Source of the DNA: an uncultured Collinsella sp.
GTDB taxonomy: Bacteria > Actinomycetota > Coriobacteriia > Coriobacteriales > Coriobacteriaceae
Length of the DNA stretch: 29,186 nt
Direction: 5' to 3'
Assembly (NCBI GenBank): GCA_937926755.1
Contig: CALBBA010000262.1
Coordinates: 1 to 29,186, forward strand
Below are positions 1-7,978 of the stretch, in pieces. A model generated the notes under the pieces. The model was not told the origin of the DNA and made no database searches. It was given only the letters and a program-made list of their open reading frames with translations. Position numbers and translations under genes: made by a program. Numbering within the stretch: position 1 is the stretch's first letter; each line of letters starts with the position of its first letter.

Positions 1-151
1 ACCGCAGGAAGCTTGGATACGCCTAGGCGCGGTCCAAGAAATCGTCCGCACCCCCAAGTGGGAGATTTTCCACTCTCGTTTCCTTTTGAATGATCCCTTC
101 GTCCCCAAGGGATCATTTATTTGTGCGGGTTGTGGTTTTGTGACCTGCTGA
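1..151 (+). other. window-edge stretch, no confident gene
   Basis: A frame open from base 2 to a TGA at 149-151 gives 49 residues cut by the left edge. It runs straight through a terminator-like hairpin and uses rare codons (ATA, CTA), so it may be fortuitous. The DNA also folds locally: CTTGGA (12-17) pairs with TCCAAG (33-38) around an inner GCC/GGC. It could be the tail of an upstream gene or of an RNA gene, but no family is recognised. Confidence 0.2.
89..122 (+). terminator. hairpin terminator of an upstream gene
   Basis: AATGATCCCTT (89-99) and AAGGGATCATT (107-117) form a perfect 11-bp stem with a 7-nt loop, followed by the T-rich TATTTGTG. It would end transcription entering from the left, or act in both directions. 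The arm sequence recurs in the hairpin at 9391-9456. Confidence 0.45.
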
Positions 152-176
152 AATTTAGGATACTGTACATCTGTAC
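138..176 (+). promoter_or_regulatory. promoter with overlapping palindromic operator for the YhgE/Pip operon
   Basis: TTGTGA (138-143), a 17-nt spacer and TACTGT (161-166) resemble a sigma-70 promoter. GTACA (165-169), TC, TGTAC (172-176) is a perfect short palindrome lying on the -10 and likely start point. That is where a TetR- or MarR-type repressor would bind. No regulator gene for it is in the window. The operator role is inference. Confidence 0.4.
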
Positions 177-255
177 GTTAACTCATCTTCGTAGTATATT
201 GCTACCCGCAAAACTCAACACCATTGTGCTTTGAGACGTTAAAGCGCCTACTACA

Positions 256-3072
256 ATGGTTGTCGATAGTACGATTCGATTTAACGACAGGATGGATGGT
301 CCAAGCGTGAGTCTCGGCAGCAAACTATCCAATGCAAAGGTGTCCTTTGCGATATTTAAGCGCGACATTAAGCGACTGCTTGTGAACCCCGTCGCCCTGG
401 TGGTTACCCTAGGCGTGTGCGTTATTCCCTCGCTGTATGCCTGGTATAACATCGTGGCAAACTGGGATCCGTATGGAAACACCCAAGGCATCAAGATTGC
501 TATCGCCAACAACGATCGAGGCACCCAAAACGACTTGGTGGGTGAGCTCAACGCTGGCGACAAAGTGGTCGACCAGCTCAAGGAGAATCATCAGTTGGGC
601 TGGACGTTCGTCGACTCGACGGCCGATGCCAAGGAGGGCGTCGAGAGCGGCGAGTACTATGCCGCTATCGTGATTCCCAAGAACTTCTCGGATAACCTGG
701 TTTCGATGCTCGACGGCAACTACCATCAGCCCAAGCTCACGTACTACGTCAATGAGAAGAAGAGCGCCATTGCGCCCAAGGTTACCGATACCGGTGCAAA
801 CACCATCGAGGAGCAGATCAACTCGGAATTTGTCTCTACGGTAGGCAAGACTGTTGCCGGTATCGCCAAGGATGCCGGTGTCGATTTAAAGGACAAGGCA
901 ACCCAGACTCAGGACTCGCTGGCAAGTTCGGTGTCCGAGGCGTCCGACACCTTGGGCGAGGTGCGCGATTCGATTGGCGATATGAATGCCGCCATCGATA
1001 AGACGAGTGGCGCTATCGCCTCGGCTGATGCGGCACTTGCCGGCTTGCAAGGCCAGGCACCGTCGCTGACGCAGGCGATCTCCCAGGGCAACGACCTGCT
1101 GAGCGAAGCTCGCACCACGGCGGGCAACTCTGTCGCCTCGCTCTCCAAGGCGCTCTCGGAAGGCAGCCTTGCGCTCACCAAGACGTCAGTCTCCGCAAAC
1201 GCTGCGATTGGCAAGCTGACGGGCACGGTCGCATCTACGACTACCCGTATCGACAACTCGCTTGAGTCTCTCCAAGCGACGATCGACCACAATAAGGCCG
1301 TTATCGGGCACTTGGAAATTCTCGTCAATGACACGTCGACAGGTTCCAAGGAAATTGACGCGCGCATTGTATCGACCATCGATTTGCTTCGAGAGCAGAA
1401 TGAAAAGCTTCAGAGCATCAAGGACGGTCTGTCCGCGCAGTCGAGCGCCATGGCGAATGACGCAGCGGCTGTTTCGGGTGCCAGTGACGCTATCAATAAC
1501 GCAATTCATACCGGTGCGACCAACCTTGGCCAAGCCCAGACGGACTTGGGCCAAAACGCGCTGCCGAAGGCCTCGAGCGCGCTCGACTCTTTTGCTGCCG
1601 TTTCGGGCGACCTGACCGGTATCGTCTCGGGTATGACACCTACACTTGCAAATGCGCGCGGCACGTTGGCGCAGCTTAGCGCTACGCTCGGCCAGGCCAA
1701 GACCACGCTGTCCCAGACCGATTCCTCGCTTGCCAAGGTCCAGGACAAGCTTGCAACCGCCGCCAATGACATCGCGGCGCTGCAGACCTCCGAGTCCATG
1801 GGCGAGCTGGCCGATCTGATGGGCGTCGATGTCAATGACGTGGCAGATTTCATGGCGTCTCCGGTTGAGTTGACGTCCAAGTCAATCTATCCGGTCAAGA
1901 GCTTTGGCTCGGGCATCGCTCCCTTCTACACCAATCTGGCGCTTTGGGTGGGCGGCTATGTGCTCATCGCCATTTACAAGCTCGAGGTCGACCGTGAAGG
2001 TGTTGGCAGCTTTACGGCGCGTCAGGGCTACTTTGGCCGCTGGTTGCTCATGGTGATCCTGGGCGCGTTGCAGGCCATCATCGTTACGGTAGGCGATCTG
2101 GTGATTGGCGTGCAGTGCGTCAGCCCGCTGCTGTTCGTGCTGGGCGGCATCGCCATCTCGTTCACCTACGTCAATATCATCTATGCGCTGTCCACCACGT
2201 TTAAGCATATCGGCAAGGCTATCGGCGTCATTCTGGTTATCGTGCAGATTCCGGGTTCATCGGGTATGTACCCCATCGAGATGATGCCCGGCTTCTTCCA
2301 GTGGCTGCATCCGCTGCTGCCCTTTACCTACGGCATCAATCTGCTGCGTGAGACGGTCGGCGGCATGTACTCGTTCAACTACCTGTTTAACCTGTGCATT
2401 CTGGGCGTGTTCTTGATCGTGGCGCTCTTTATCGGCCTGCAACTGCGTCCGCTGCTGCTCAACCTTAACCTGCTCTTTGATAAACAGCTCTCCACGACCG
2501 GTATGATGATTTGCGAGTCCAACGACCTGCCGCGCCAGCGCTACTCGCTGCGCACGGCCATGCGTGTCATGCTCGATTCCGATTCGTACCGTCGCGAACT
2601 GCTCGATCATGCGGTCGCCTTTGAACATCGCTACCCGTACTACATCAAGGGCGGTTTTGCCGCCGTGGTGGGCGTTCAGGTCCTGCTCTTTGTCCTGTCG
2701 ACGGTTCTCGATATCGACAATAACGGCAAGATCATCCTGCTTGTTATTTGGATCATCTCGGTTATTGCCATCTGCGGCTGGCTTATCAATATCGAATATA
2801 TCCGCGCGAGCCTCAATACCCAGATGCGCATCTCGGCGCTTTCGGATGAGGACCTGCGTCGCGAGATGCGCGAACACACGGCCGCCATTCCTGCCGCCCG
2901 CCACATGTTTGGCCTCAACGCCAGCGAGCGTGGTGCCAAGGGCGGCGATCAGTCCACGGGCCGCTTGCCGCATATCGGCTCGCACCATAAATCTCAGGGC
3001 AGCGACAGCACAGCCACAAATGATGGAGATACCACCGCGCTTGGCAAGCACTCCAAAGGAGGTGAGGCATAA
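256..3072 (+). CDS. YhgE/Pip-family membrane protein, first of a tandem pair
   Basis: A 938-residue protein of the YhgE/Pip (phage infection protein) family, related to the permease half of ABC-2 exporters. The N-terminal part has a membrane segment near residues 47-66, followed by the family signature YAWYNIVANWDPYGN. A long extracellular region rich in Ala, Ser and Asp with coiled-coil character follows (about 90-540). Five membrane segments (about 555-740) include the PGSSGMYPIEMMP turn. Unlike its partner it continues with two more membrane segments (about 799-845) and a hydrophilic tail. The start is uncertain: ATG 256 has no clear ribosome binding site, and ATG 292 or GTG 307 are alternatives that keep the whole conserved region. 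The stop touches the start of the next gene, so they form an operon. The substrate is unknown. Confidence 0.85.
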   Translation: MVVDSTIRFNDRMDGPSVSLGSKLSNAKVSFAIFKRDIKRLLVNPVALVVTLGVCVIPSLYAWYNIVANWDPYGNTQGIKIAIANNDRGTQNDLVGELNAGDKVVDQLKENHQLGWTFVDSTADAKEGVESGEYYAAIVIPKNFSDNLVSMLDGNYHQPKLTYYVNEKKSAIAPKVTDTGANTIEEQINSEFVSTVGKTVAGIAKDAGVDLKDKATQTQDSLASSVSEASDTLGEVRDSIGDMNAAIDKTSGAIASADAALAGLQGQAPSLTQAISQGNDLLSEARTTAGNSVASLSKALSEGSLALTKTSVSANAAIGKLTGTVASTTTRIDNSLESLQATIDHNKAVIGHLEILVNDTSTGSKEIDARIVSTIDLLREQNEKLQSIKDGLSAQSSAMANDAAAVSGASDAINNAIHTGATNLGQAQTDLGQNALPKASSALDSFAAVSGDLTGIVSGMTPTLANARGTLAQLSATLGQAKTTLSQTDSSLAKVQDKLATAANDIAALQTSESMGELADLMGVDVNDVADFMASPVELTSKSIYPVKSFGSGIAPFYTNLALWVGGYVLIAIYKLEVDREGVGSFTARQGYFGRWLLMVILGALQAIIVTVGDLVIGVQCVSPLLFVLGGIAISFTYVNIIYALSTTFKHIGKAIGVILVIVQIPGSSGMYPIEMMPGFFQWLHPLLPFTYGINLLRETVGGMYSFNYLFNLCILGVFLIVALFIGLQLRPLLLNLNLLFDKQLSTTGMMICESNDLPRQRYSLRTAMRVMLDSDSYRRELLDHAVAFEHRYPYYIKGGFAAVVGVQVLLFVLSTVLDIDNNGKIILLVIWIISVIAICGWLINIEYIRASLNTQMRISALSDEDLRREMREHTAAIPAARHMFGLNASERGAKGGDQSTGRLPHIGSHHKSQGSDSTATNDGDTTALGKHSKGGEA

Positions 3073-5262
3073 ATGAAGAACATCCTGCATCTGTTTAAGC
3101 GCGATGTCCAAAACGTGTCTCGCTCCGTGATCGGCTTGGTTGTCGTGATGGGCCTCATTATCGTACCGTGTCTGTACGCGTGGTTTAACATCGCCGGCAG
3201 CTGGGATCCGTACGGCAACACCGGCAATCTTAAGATCGCCGTGGTCAACACCGATGAGGGTTACGAGAGCGATTTGATCCCCGTCGAGGTTAACGTGGGC
3301 GAAAACGTGACCGCCACCCTACGCGGCAACGAGAGCTTCGATTGGGTTGTGCTCAACAATCGCGAAAAGGCTATCGAGGGCGTTAAGTCGGGCGCGTACT
3401 ATGCTGCCGTCGTTATCCCCAAAACGTTTAGCGCTGACATGATGACGCTTTTCTCGACCGAGGTGAAGCACGCCGATATCGAGTTCTATGAGAACCAGAA
3501 GGCCAACGCCATCGCACAGATCGTGACTGAAAAGGGTTCGAGCGCCGTCCAGAGTCAGGTCAACGAGACCTTTACCGAAACCATCACGACCATCGGCCTT
3601 AAGACCGTGTCCAGCCTGCTCGACTATATGAGTACCGACCAGGTGAGCAACTTTATCGCCAATCTGTCCTCTACGCTGGGCGATTCGGTCGAGGACCTGC
3701 AGGACGTTCAGGCGAGCGCGACGTCGCTTGCGGGCATTTTGAGCTCTACGTCCGATTCACTGACATCGGCGGGCGGCATGCTCAAGCAGACGGGCACCGT
3801 TGATGAGTCGACGAAGCAGCTGATGGAGCACGCCAAGAGCGGCATCAATGATTCCAAGGAAGCGCTCAAGGCCGCCAACGATGCCGTTAACGCGGCGATT
3901 GACGGAAGCGCGGGTTCGTTCGACAACGTCTCCGCCGAGCTTGCGAAGGCATTCGACGCAGCGAATCAGCATGTTGACCTTACGGTATCTCAGCTCAACG
4001 AAGCCGCGGCGGCACTCAATACGCGTGCTGACGATATCGATGCGATGGCCGATCGGCTCCGCAACCTAGCCGACCAGGTGAGTGATGACAAGCTCAAAGA
4101 CGGCCTCAAGTCCGCTGCGACGTCGCTGGGCAGAATTGCCGTGGAGTACCGCAACAATGCGAAGGACCTGACGGCGACCGCAAAGTCCCTTTCGGACGGC
4201 ATGGCGGAGGTCAACAACTCGCGTGCCGAGGTCGACCAGGCCATCGCCGATGCCAAGGCGGGTATCTCGGGTGCCAAGACTGACTACGACTCTACGTTTT
4301 CGGTCAAGGCCAAGGAGCTCAAGAAGACCATTTCGGGCGTTCTGGATTCCCTGAACGGTATCTCGGGCGACTTGGATAGCGCCGTGAGCGGTCTGACCGA
4401 CGCTTCTGGTTCGCTCGCTAAGGGTCTCTCCAAGGCTGCAAAGCTCGTCAACAAGGCTTCCGATCAGCTGGGCGAGGCGTCGGACAAGATCAGTGCCTTT
4501 AAGGACGAGCTTGATAGCGCTCTGATCTCGGGTGACCTGGCCACAATCAAGACGATGATCGGCAACGACCCCGAGGGTCTGGCCGTGTCGCTTTCCGGTC
4601 CCGTCGCGCTCGACCGCAAGCCGGTCTATCCGATCCGCAACTACGGCTCGGCCATGGCGCCGTTCTATACGATTTTGTCGCTGTGGGTGGGCTCGATTGT
4701 TCTGGCGGCCATGATGAAGGTCTCGGTTGACGATGAGCTTATCAACGAGCTCATTCCCGTGCGCCTGCACGAGATCTACCTGGGCCGTTATCTGTTCTTT
4801 GGCGGTCTGGCCTTGCTGCAGGCAACGCTCGTGTGCGCGGGCGACATTCTGTTCTTTGGCATCCAGTGCGACAACCCGTTGCAGTTTGTGCTGGCGGGCT
4901 GGGTTGCGAGTCTCGTGTTCTCCAATATCGTCTACACGCTTACGGTTTCGTTTGGCGATATCGGCAAAGCGCTCGCTGTCGTGCTGTTGGTCATGCAGGT
5001 CGGCGGTTCGGGCGGCACGTTCCCCATCGAGATGACCGGTCCCGTGTTCCAGGCGATCTACCCGTTCCTGCCGTTTACCCACGGCATCAACGCCATGCAC
5101 GCCGCCATGGCCGGTGCCTACCATATGGAGTACTGGGTTGAGCTGGGTATTCTGGCGAGCTATCTGATTCCGTCGCTGGCCCTGGGCGTCGTCTTCCGCC
5201 GCCCGGTCATCAAAGCCAACGACTGGATTATCGAAAAGCTGGAGAGTACTAAATTGATTTAA
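3073..5262 (+). CDS. YhgE/Pip-family membrane protein, second of a tandem pair
   Basis: A 729-residue paralogue of the preceding protein with the same plan. One membrane segment near residues 17-36 ends in YAWFNIAGSWDPYGN. A long Ala/Ser/Asp-rich coiled-coil ectodomain follows (about 60-500), then five or so membrane segments containing GGSGGTFPIEMTGP. The ATG directly follows the TAA of the first gene and has a strong AAAGGAGGTGA site (3056-3066), so translation is probably coupled. The length is close to that usual for the family. The pair may act as a heteromeric envelope exporter. This is inference: family members link to cell-envelope and phage-receptor roles, but transport has not been shown here. 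Confidence 0.87.
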   Translation: MKNILHLFKRDVQNVSRSVIGLVVVMGLIIVPCLYAWFNIAGSWDPYGNTGNLKIAVVNTDEGYESDLIPVEVNVGENVTATLRGNESFDWVVLNNREKAIEGVKSGAYYAAVVIPKTFSADMMTLFSTEVKHADIEFYENQKANAIAQIVTEKGSSAVQSQVNETFTETITTIGLKTVSSLLDYMSTDQVSNFIANLSSTLGDSVEDLQDVQASATSLAGILSSTSDSLTSAGGMLKQTGTVDESTKQLMEHAKSGINDSKEALKAANDAVNAAIDGSAGSFDNVSAELAKAFDAANQHVDLTVSQLNEAAAALNTRADDIDAMADRLRNLADQVSDDKLKDGLKSAATSLGRIAVEYRNNAKDLTATAKSLSDGMAEVNNSRAEVDQAIADAKAGISGAKTDYDSTFSVKAKELKKTISGVLDSLNGISGDLDSAVSGLTDASGSLAKGLSKAAKLVNKASDQLGEASDKISAFKDELDSALISGDLATIKTMIGNDPEGLAVSLSGPVALDRKPVYPIRNYGSAMAPFYTILSLWVGSIVLAAMMKVSVDDELINELIPVRLHEIYLGRYLFFGGLALLQATLVCAGDILFFGIQCDNPLQFVLAGWVASLVFSNIVYTLTVSFGDIGKALAVVLLVMQVGGSGGTFPIEMTGPVFQAIYPFLPFTHGINAMHAAMAGAYHMEYWVELGILASYLIPSLALGVVFRRPVIKANDWIIEKLESTKLI

Positions 5263-5359
5263 TACAGCAACGTAAACGCCGTCGGAACATCGAGGTCTTA
5301 CAACCCGATGCTTTAGCGTAGTGAATTGCACGGGCTGCTTGGTTGTTGCTACAGTAGCG

Positions 5360-5396
5360 GGGCGTGCCGGGGGTCCGGTGCGCCCTGTTTTTATTT
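5360..5396 (+). terminator. intrinsic terminator after the YhgE/Pip operon
   Basis: GGGCG (5360-5364) pairs with CGCCC (5381-5385), and CCGG (5367-5370) with CCGG (5375-5378), around a small TG/TG internal loop. TTTTTATTT (5388-5396) follows. It lies about 100 nt past the operon's stop. A TTGCAC-N18-TACAGT promoter-like pair (5326-5355) just upstream could alternatively make this a leader hairpin for the next gene. Confidence 0.6.
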
Positions 5397-5423
5397 GACC
5401 ATGAGGCGGCACGCAGCCATACG
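5395..5423 (+). promoter_or_regulatory. possible promoter for the EamA transporter
   Basis: TTGACC (5395-5400), 17 nt, CATACG (5418-5423). The -10 is poor. It is placed directly after the terminator and about 40 nt before the ATG, as expected for a short leader. Confidence 0.25.
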
Positions 5424-5463
5424 CGTGCGGACACCACGCCCAGATTGAGTGCGAGGATGTTCC

Positions 5464-6447
5464 ATGGCCCAATACGCTGCCAACGAAATCGAAAACTTGC
5501 CCGATAGCCCTGTAGCCCGTGAGGATTTGGGCGCGGGCGGTATTCCCCGGGGCGCCGGCGCACGCTCGCCGCTGTTCTGGAAGGTCTTGCTGCTTTCGAT
5601 AGCGGTCATCTGGGGCTATTCCTTCACCACCATGAAGGATGCGCTCGATACCGTTCCGGTGTTCGAGCTGCTCTACATTCGTTTTCTTCCGGCGTCGTTG
5701 GTCATGCTTGTCATCTTCCACAAGCGCATCATTGCCCATTTCAACGCTCGAAACCTGATTGTTGGACTTGGCATGGGCGCGCTCATGTGGGGTGCCTACG
5801 GTTTGCAGACGATCGGCCTGGCACAGACCACGGCAGGCAAAAGCGCGTTTTTGACGGGCACGTACTGCATCTTGGTTCCGTTTGCGAGCTACGTTCTAAG
5901 CGGCGAAAAGCTTACCCGTTACAACTTGGGCGCCGCGTTGCTGTGCCTGGCGGGCATTGGGCTGGTGGCGCTCGATAGCGTCGAGTTCAATGTCGGCGAT
6001 GTCATCACACTGGGCGGCGCGGTCTTCTTTGCCATCCAGATGGCGGTGACCGCCAAGTATGGCCGCAAGATGGACATCAACGTCATCACGTTTTGGATGT
6101 TTGTGGGCAACGGCGTGCTGAGCCTGATCTCGTCGCTGTTATTCGAGACCCAAGCGCCGCTGTCCGTGTGGACGCCGAGCTTTATCGGTGTGATGGCGTT
6201 TCTATCGGTGGGCTGTACGTGTGTGGCTCTGCTCATCCAAAACGTCGGCCTGGCGCATGTCCCGGCCTCGACGGGCTCGCTGCTCCTTTCGATGGAGTCG
6301 CCTTCGGGCGTGTTGTTCTCGGTGCTGCTGATGGGGGAGGCGCTCACCTCGCGCCTGCTCGCCGGCTTCGCGCTCATCTTTCTTTCGATTATCTTGAGCG
6401 AGACGCATTTCGATTTTTTGCGTCGAAAGCCGCGTCCGCAATTGTAA
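5464..6447 (+). CDS. EamA/DMT-family transporter
   Basis: A 327-residue polytopic membrane protein with about ten hydrophobic segments arranged as two EamA repeats, as in the drug/metabolite transporter superfamily. The first repeat contains WGYSFTTMKDAL and the family-like stretch AQTTAGKSAFLTGTY. The second ends in GSLLLSMESPSGVLFSVLLMGE. It probably exports a metabolite or amino acid; the substrate cannot be read from sequence. The start at ATG 5464 is chosen over GTG 5449 because GAGGA (5453-5457) sits six bases before it. It is monocistronic between two terminators. Confidence 0.85.
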   Translation: MAQYAANEIENLPDSPVAREDLGAGGIPRGAGARSPLFWKVLLLSIAVIWGYSFTTMKDALDTVPVFELLYIRFLPASLVMLVIFHKRIIAHFNARNLIVGLGMGALMWGAYGLQTIGLAQTTAGKSAFLTGTYCILVPFASYVLSGEKLTRYNLGAALLCLAGIGLVALDSVEFNVGDVITLGGAVFFAIQMAVTAKYGRKMDINVITFWMFVGNGVLSLISSLLFETQAPLSVWTPSFIGVMAFLSVGCTCVALLIQNVGLAHVPASTGSLLLSMESPSGVLFSVLLMGEALTSRLLAGFALIFLSIILSETHFDFLRRKPRPQL

Positions 6448-6459
6448 ACAATTTGTTGC

Positions 6460-6486
6460 GCCGCCTCCCGGGGCGGCATTTTTTAT
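6460..6486 (+). terminator. intrinsic terminator of the EamA transporter gene
   Basis: GCCGCC (6460-6465) and GGCGGC (6472-6477) form a stem with a 6-nt loop, followed by ATTTTTTAT. It starts 12 nt after the stop codon. Confidence 0.85.
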
Positions 6487-6510
6487 GCGTCGCCCTTAAA
6501 GTAGTACCTT

Positions 6511-6532
6511 GCACTTTACGCTATCAAAGTGC
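6511..6532 (+). promoter_or_regulatory. short inverted repeat in the amidohydrolase leader
   Basis: GCACTTT (6511-6517), 8 nt, AAAGTGC (6526-6532) is a perfect 7-bp inverted repeat overlapping a TTGCAC that could be a -35 box. It is about 30 nt before the ATG. It may be an operator or an RNA hairpin; no matching -10 is clear. Confidence 0.3.
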
Positions 6533-6562
6533 TTGCTGCAAAAACGTTACTGGAGGGCATCT

Positions 6563-7855
6563 ATGGCACCAGCACTGTCCGATCTTCAACCGCAATCAGC
6601 GCCCAAGGCCACCGCGGCGGCGCAGACCGCTATCGGTGACGGTCTTGTTGCAGAAGCTCAGGCTTTTGCAGACGAGCTCGCTGCGTGGCGACACGATCTA
6701 CACCAGATGCCCGAGCTGGGTAACAATCTTCCGCAGACGTCTGCCTATATCCAGGCACGTCTGGACGAGATGGACATCCCCCATACCACGCTAGTCGACG
6801 GTTCCTGCGTCGTTGGCCTGATCGGTGCCGGTGCGGCCGCTCAGGGCAATGGCACGTGCAAGGACGAGCAGGCCGGAACGGTCATCATGCTTCGTGGCGA
6901 CATGGACGCCCTGCCCGTTGCCGAGGAATCCGGCGAGCCCTTTGCATCCACCAACGGCTGCATGCACGCTTGCGGTCACGATATGCACGCGACGGCGCTG
7001 CTTGGTGCGGCTCGCCTGCTCAAGGCCCGCGAGGCCGAGCTTGTCGACGCCAATGCCACCGTCAAACTGCTGTTCCAGCCGGGTGAGGAGACCTTTGAGG
7101 GGGCACGCGCTGCCATCGCCGATGGCCTGCTGCAGAACCCGCGTCCTCAGGCGGCCTTTGCCATGCATGTCAACAGCCAGTCGCCGCTTGGCCTGGTGCT
7201 CTACGGCAGCCCGGCGCTCTCGGGCGTGTACGGTTTCCGTATCACGCTCCAGGGCAAGGGCGGCCATGGCTCGAGCCCCGAGATCTGCATCGACCCCATC
7301 ACGGCAGGCGTGCATGTGCATCTGGCGCTCCAGGAGCTTATCTCCCGCGAGGTGCCGGCGGCCAAGGAAGTCGCACTTACCGTTGGTAAGTTCGCTGGCG
7401 GCTTGGCGGCCAACGTCATCCCCGACACCTGCGTGCTCGAGGGAACGCTGCGCGGCTTTGATGTTGAGCTCATGGCTCACCTCAAGACCCGCATCGCGGA
7501 GGTCGTTAACGGCGTTGCCACAACATATCGTACGCCGGCAACCATCGAGACGCTTTCGGATGTTCCGCCGCTTGTGCTCGACAGCGATATGACTCAGGCG
7601 TCGCTTGGCTACGTGGGCGCGGTGCTGCCCAAGGCTGCCTTCCTGCCGCTATTCCACGCCATGGCGAGCGAGGATTTCGCACTTATCTCGAGCGAGATTC
7701 CAAGTGCGTACTTTACGGTGGGCGCGGCCGTGACCGATACGGACGAGCATTTTGCCCAGCACCATCCCAAGGCGCGCTTTAACGATGCCGAGCTGCCGCT
7801 CGGTGCTGCGGCTTATACCGCCGTCGCTTTGGGCTATATCGCCGACCACCGGTAG
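6563..7855 (+). CDS. M20-family amidohydrolase (HipO/AbgB-like)
   Basis: A 430-residue cytoplasmic metallohydrolase of the M20D type that removes acyl groups from N-acyl amino acids or related amides. Visible motifs are RGDMDALP (111-118), MHACGHDMHATALLGAA (134-150) with the metal-binding Cys137 and His139, LLFQPGEET (169-177), and HGSSPEI in the dimerisation domain. It ends with a C-terminal metal-site region containing FHAMASEDFA. The ATG at 6563 is preceded by GGAGGG (6552-6557); an upstream in-frame ATG at 6509 lacks a site and lies in the inverted repeat. The N-terminal 25 residues are Ala/Gln-rich and not part of the fold. It is followed by an MFS permease that may import its substrate (inference). 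Confidence 0.88.
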   Translation: MAPALSDLQPQSAPKATAAAQTAIGDGLVAEAQAFADELAAWRHDLHQMPELGNNLPQTSAYIQARLDEMDIPHTTLVDGSCVVGLIGAGAAAQGNGTCKDEQAGTVIMLRGDMDALPVAEESGEPFASTNGCMHACGHDMHATALLGAARLLKAREAELVDANATVKLLFQPGEETFEGARAAIADGLLQNPRPQAAFAMHVNSQSPLGLVLYGSPALSGVYGFRITLQGKGGHGSSPEICIDPITAGVHVHLALQELISREVPAAKEVALTVGKFAGGLAANVIPDTCVLEGTLRGFDVELMAHLKTRIAEVVNGVATTYRTPATIETLSDVPPLVLDSDMTQASLGYVGAVLPKAAFLPLFHAMASEDFALISSEIPSAYFTVGAAVTDTDEHFAQHHPKARFNDAELPLGAAAYTAVALGYIADHR

Positions 7856-7864
7856 CACCCAACC

Positions 7865-7922
7865 TTGCCTTTCAAGCCTGCGGGCATGGCCATAAGGCCT
7901 ATGCCCTTGTCTTTCAAGGCAA
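7865..7922 (+). other. long stem-loop between amidohydrolase and MFS genes
   Basis: TTGCCTT (7865-7871) pairs with AAGGCAA (7916-7922). Inside, CAAG pairs with CTTG, GGGCAT (7882-7887) with ATGCCC (7901-7906), and GGCC (7888-7891) with GGCC (7896-7899), with one bulged T and an ATAA loop. There is no T-run, so simple termination is unlikely. It begins 9 nt after the amidohydrolase stop. Confidence 0.5.
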
Positions 7923-7978
7923 TCTTGGGCACTACCGGCGCCCGGCGCAGGCTATTCGTTTGTTAAATAAGGAGCAGT

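Noticed and set aside
1..88. 3' end of a tRNA or other stable RNA
   Set aside because: There is no T-arm sequence or CCA end, and only short local hairpins. It could not be assigned.
5326..5355. TTGCAC-N18-TACAGT as the EamA gene promoter
   Set aside because: Its start point would fall at the beginning of a full terminator hairpin (5360-5396). It is kept only as a remark under that terminator.
4066..5739. 557-residue open frame on the - strand
   Set aside because: It is antisense to the second YhgE/Pip gene and the EamA gene. Its Arg/His/Gln/Asp-rich composition is typical of a shadow of high-GC codons, and it has no family motif.
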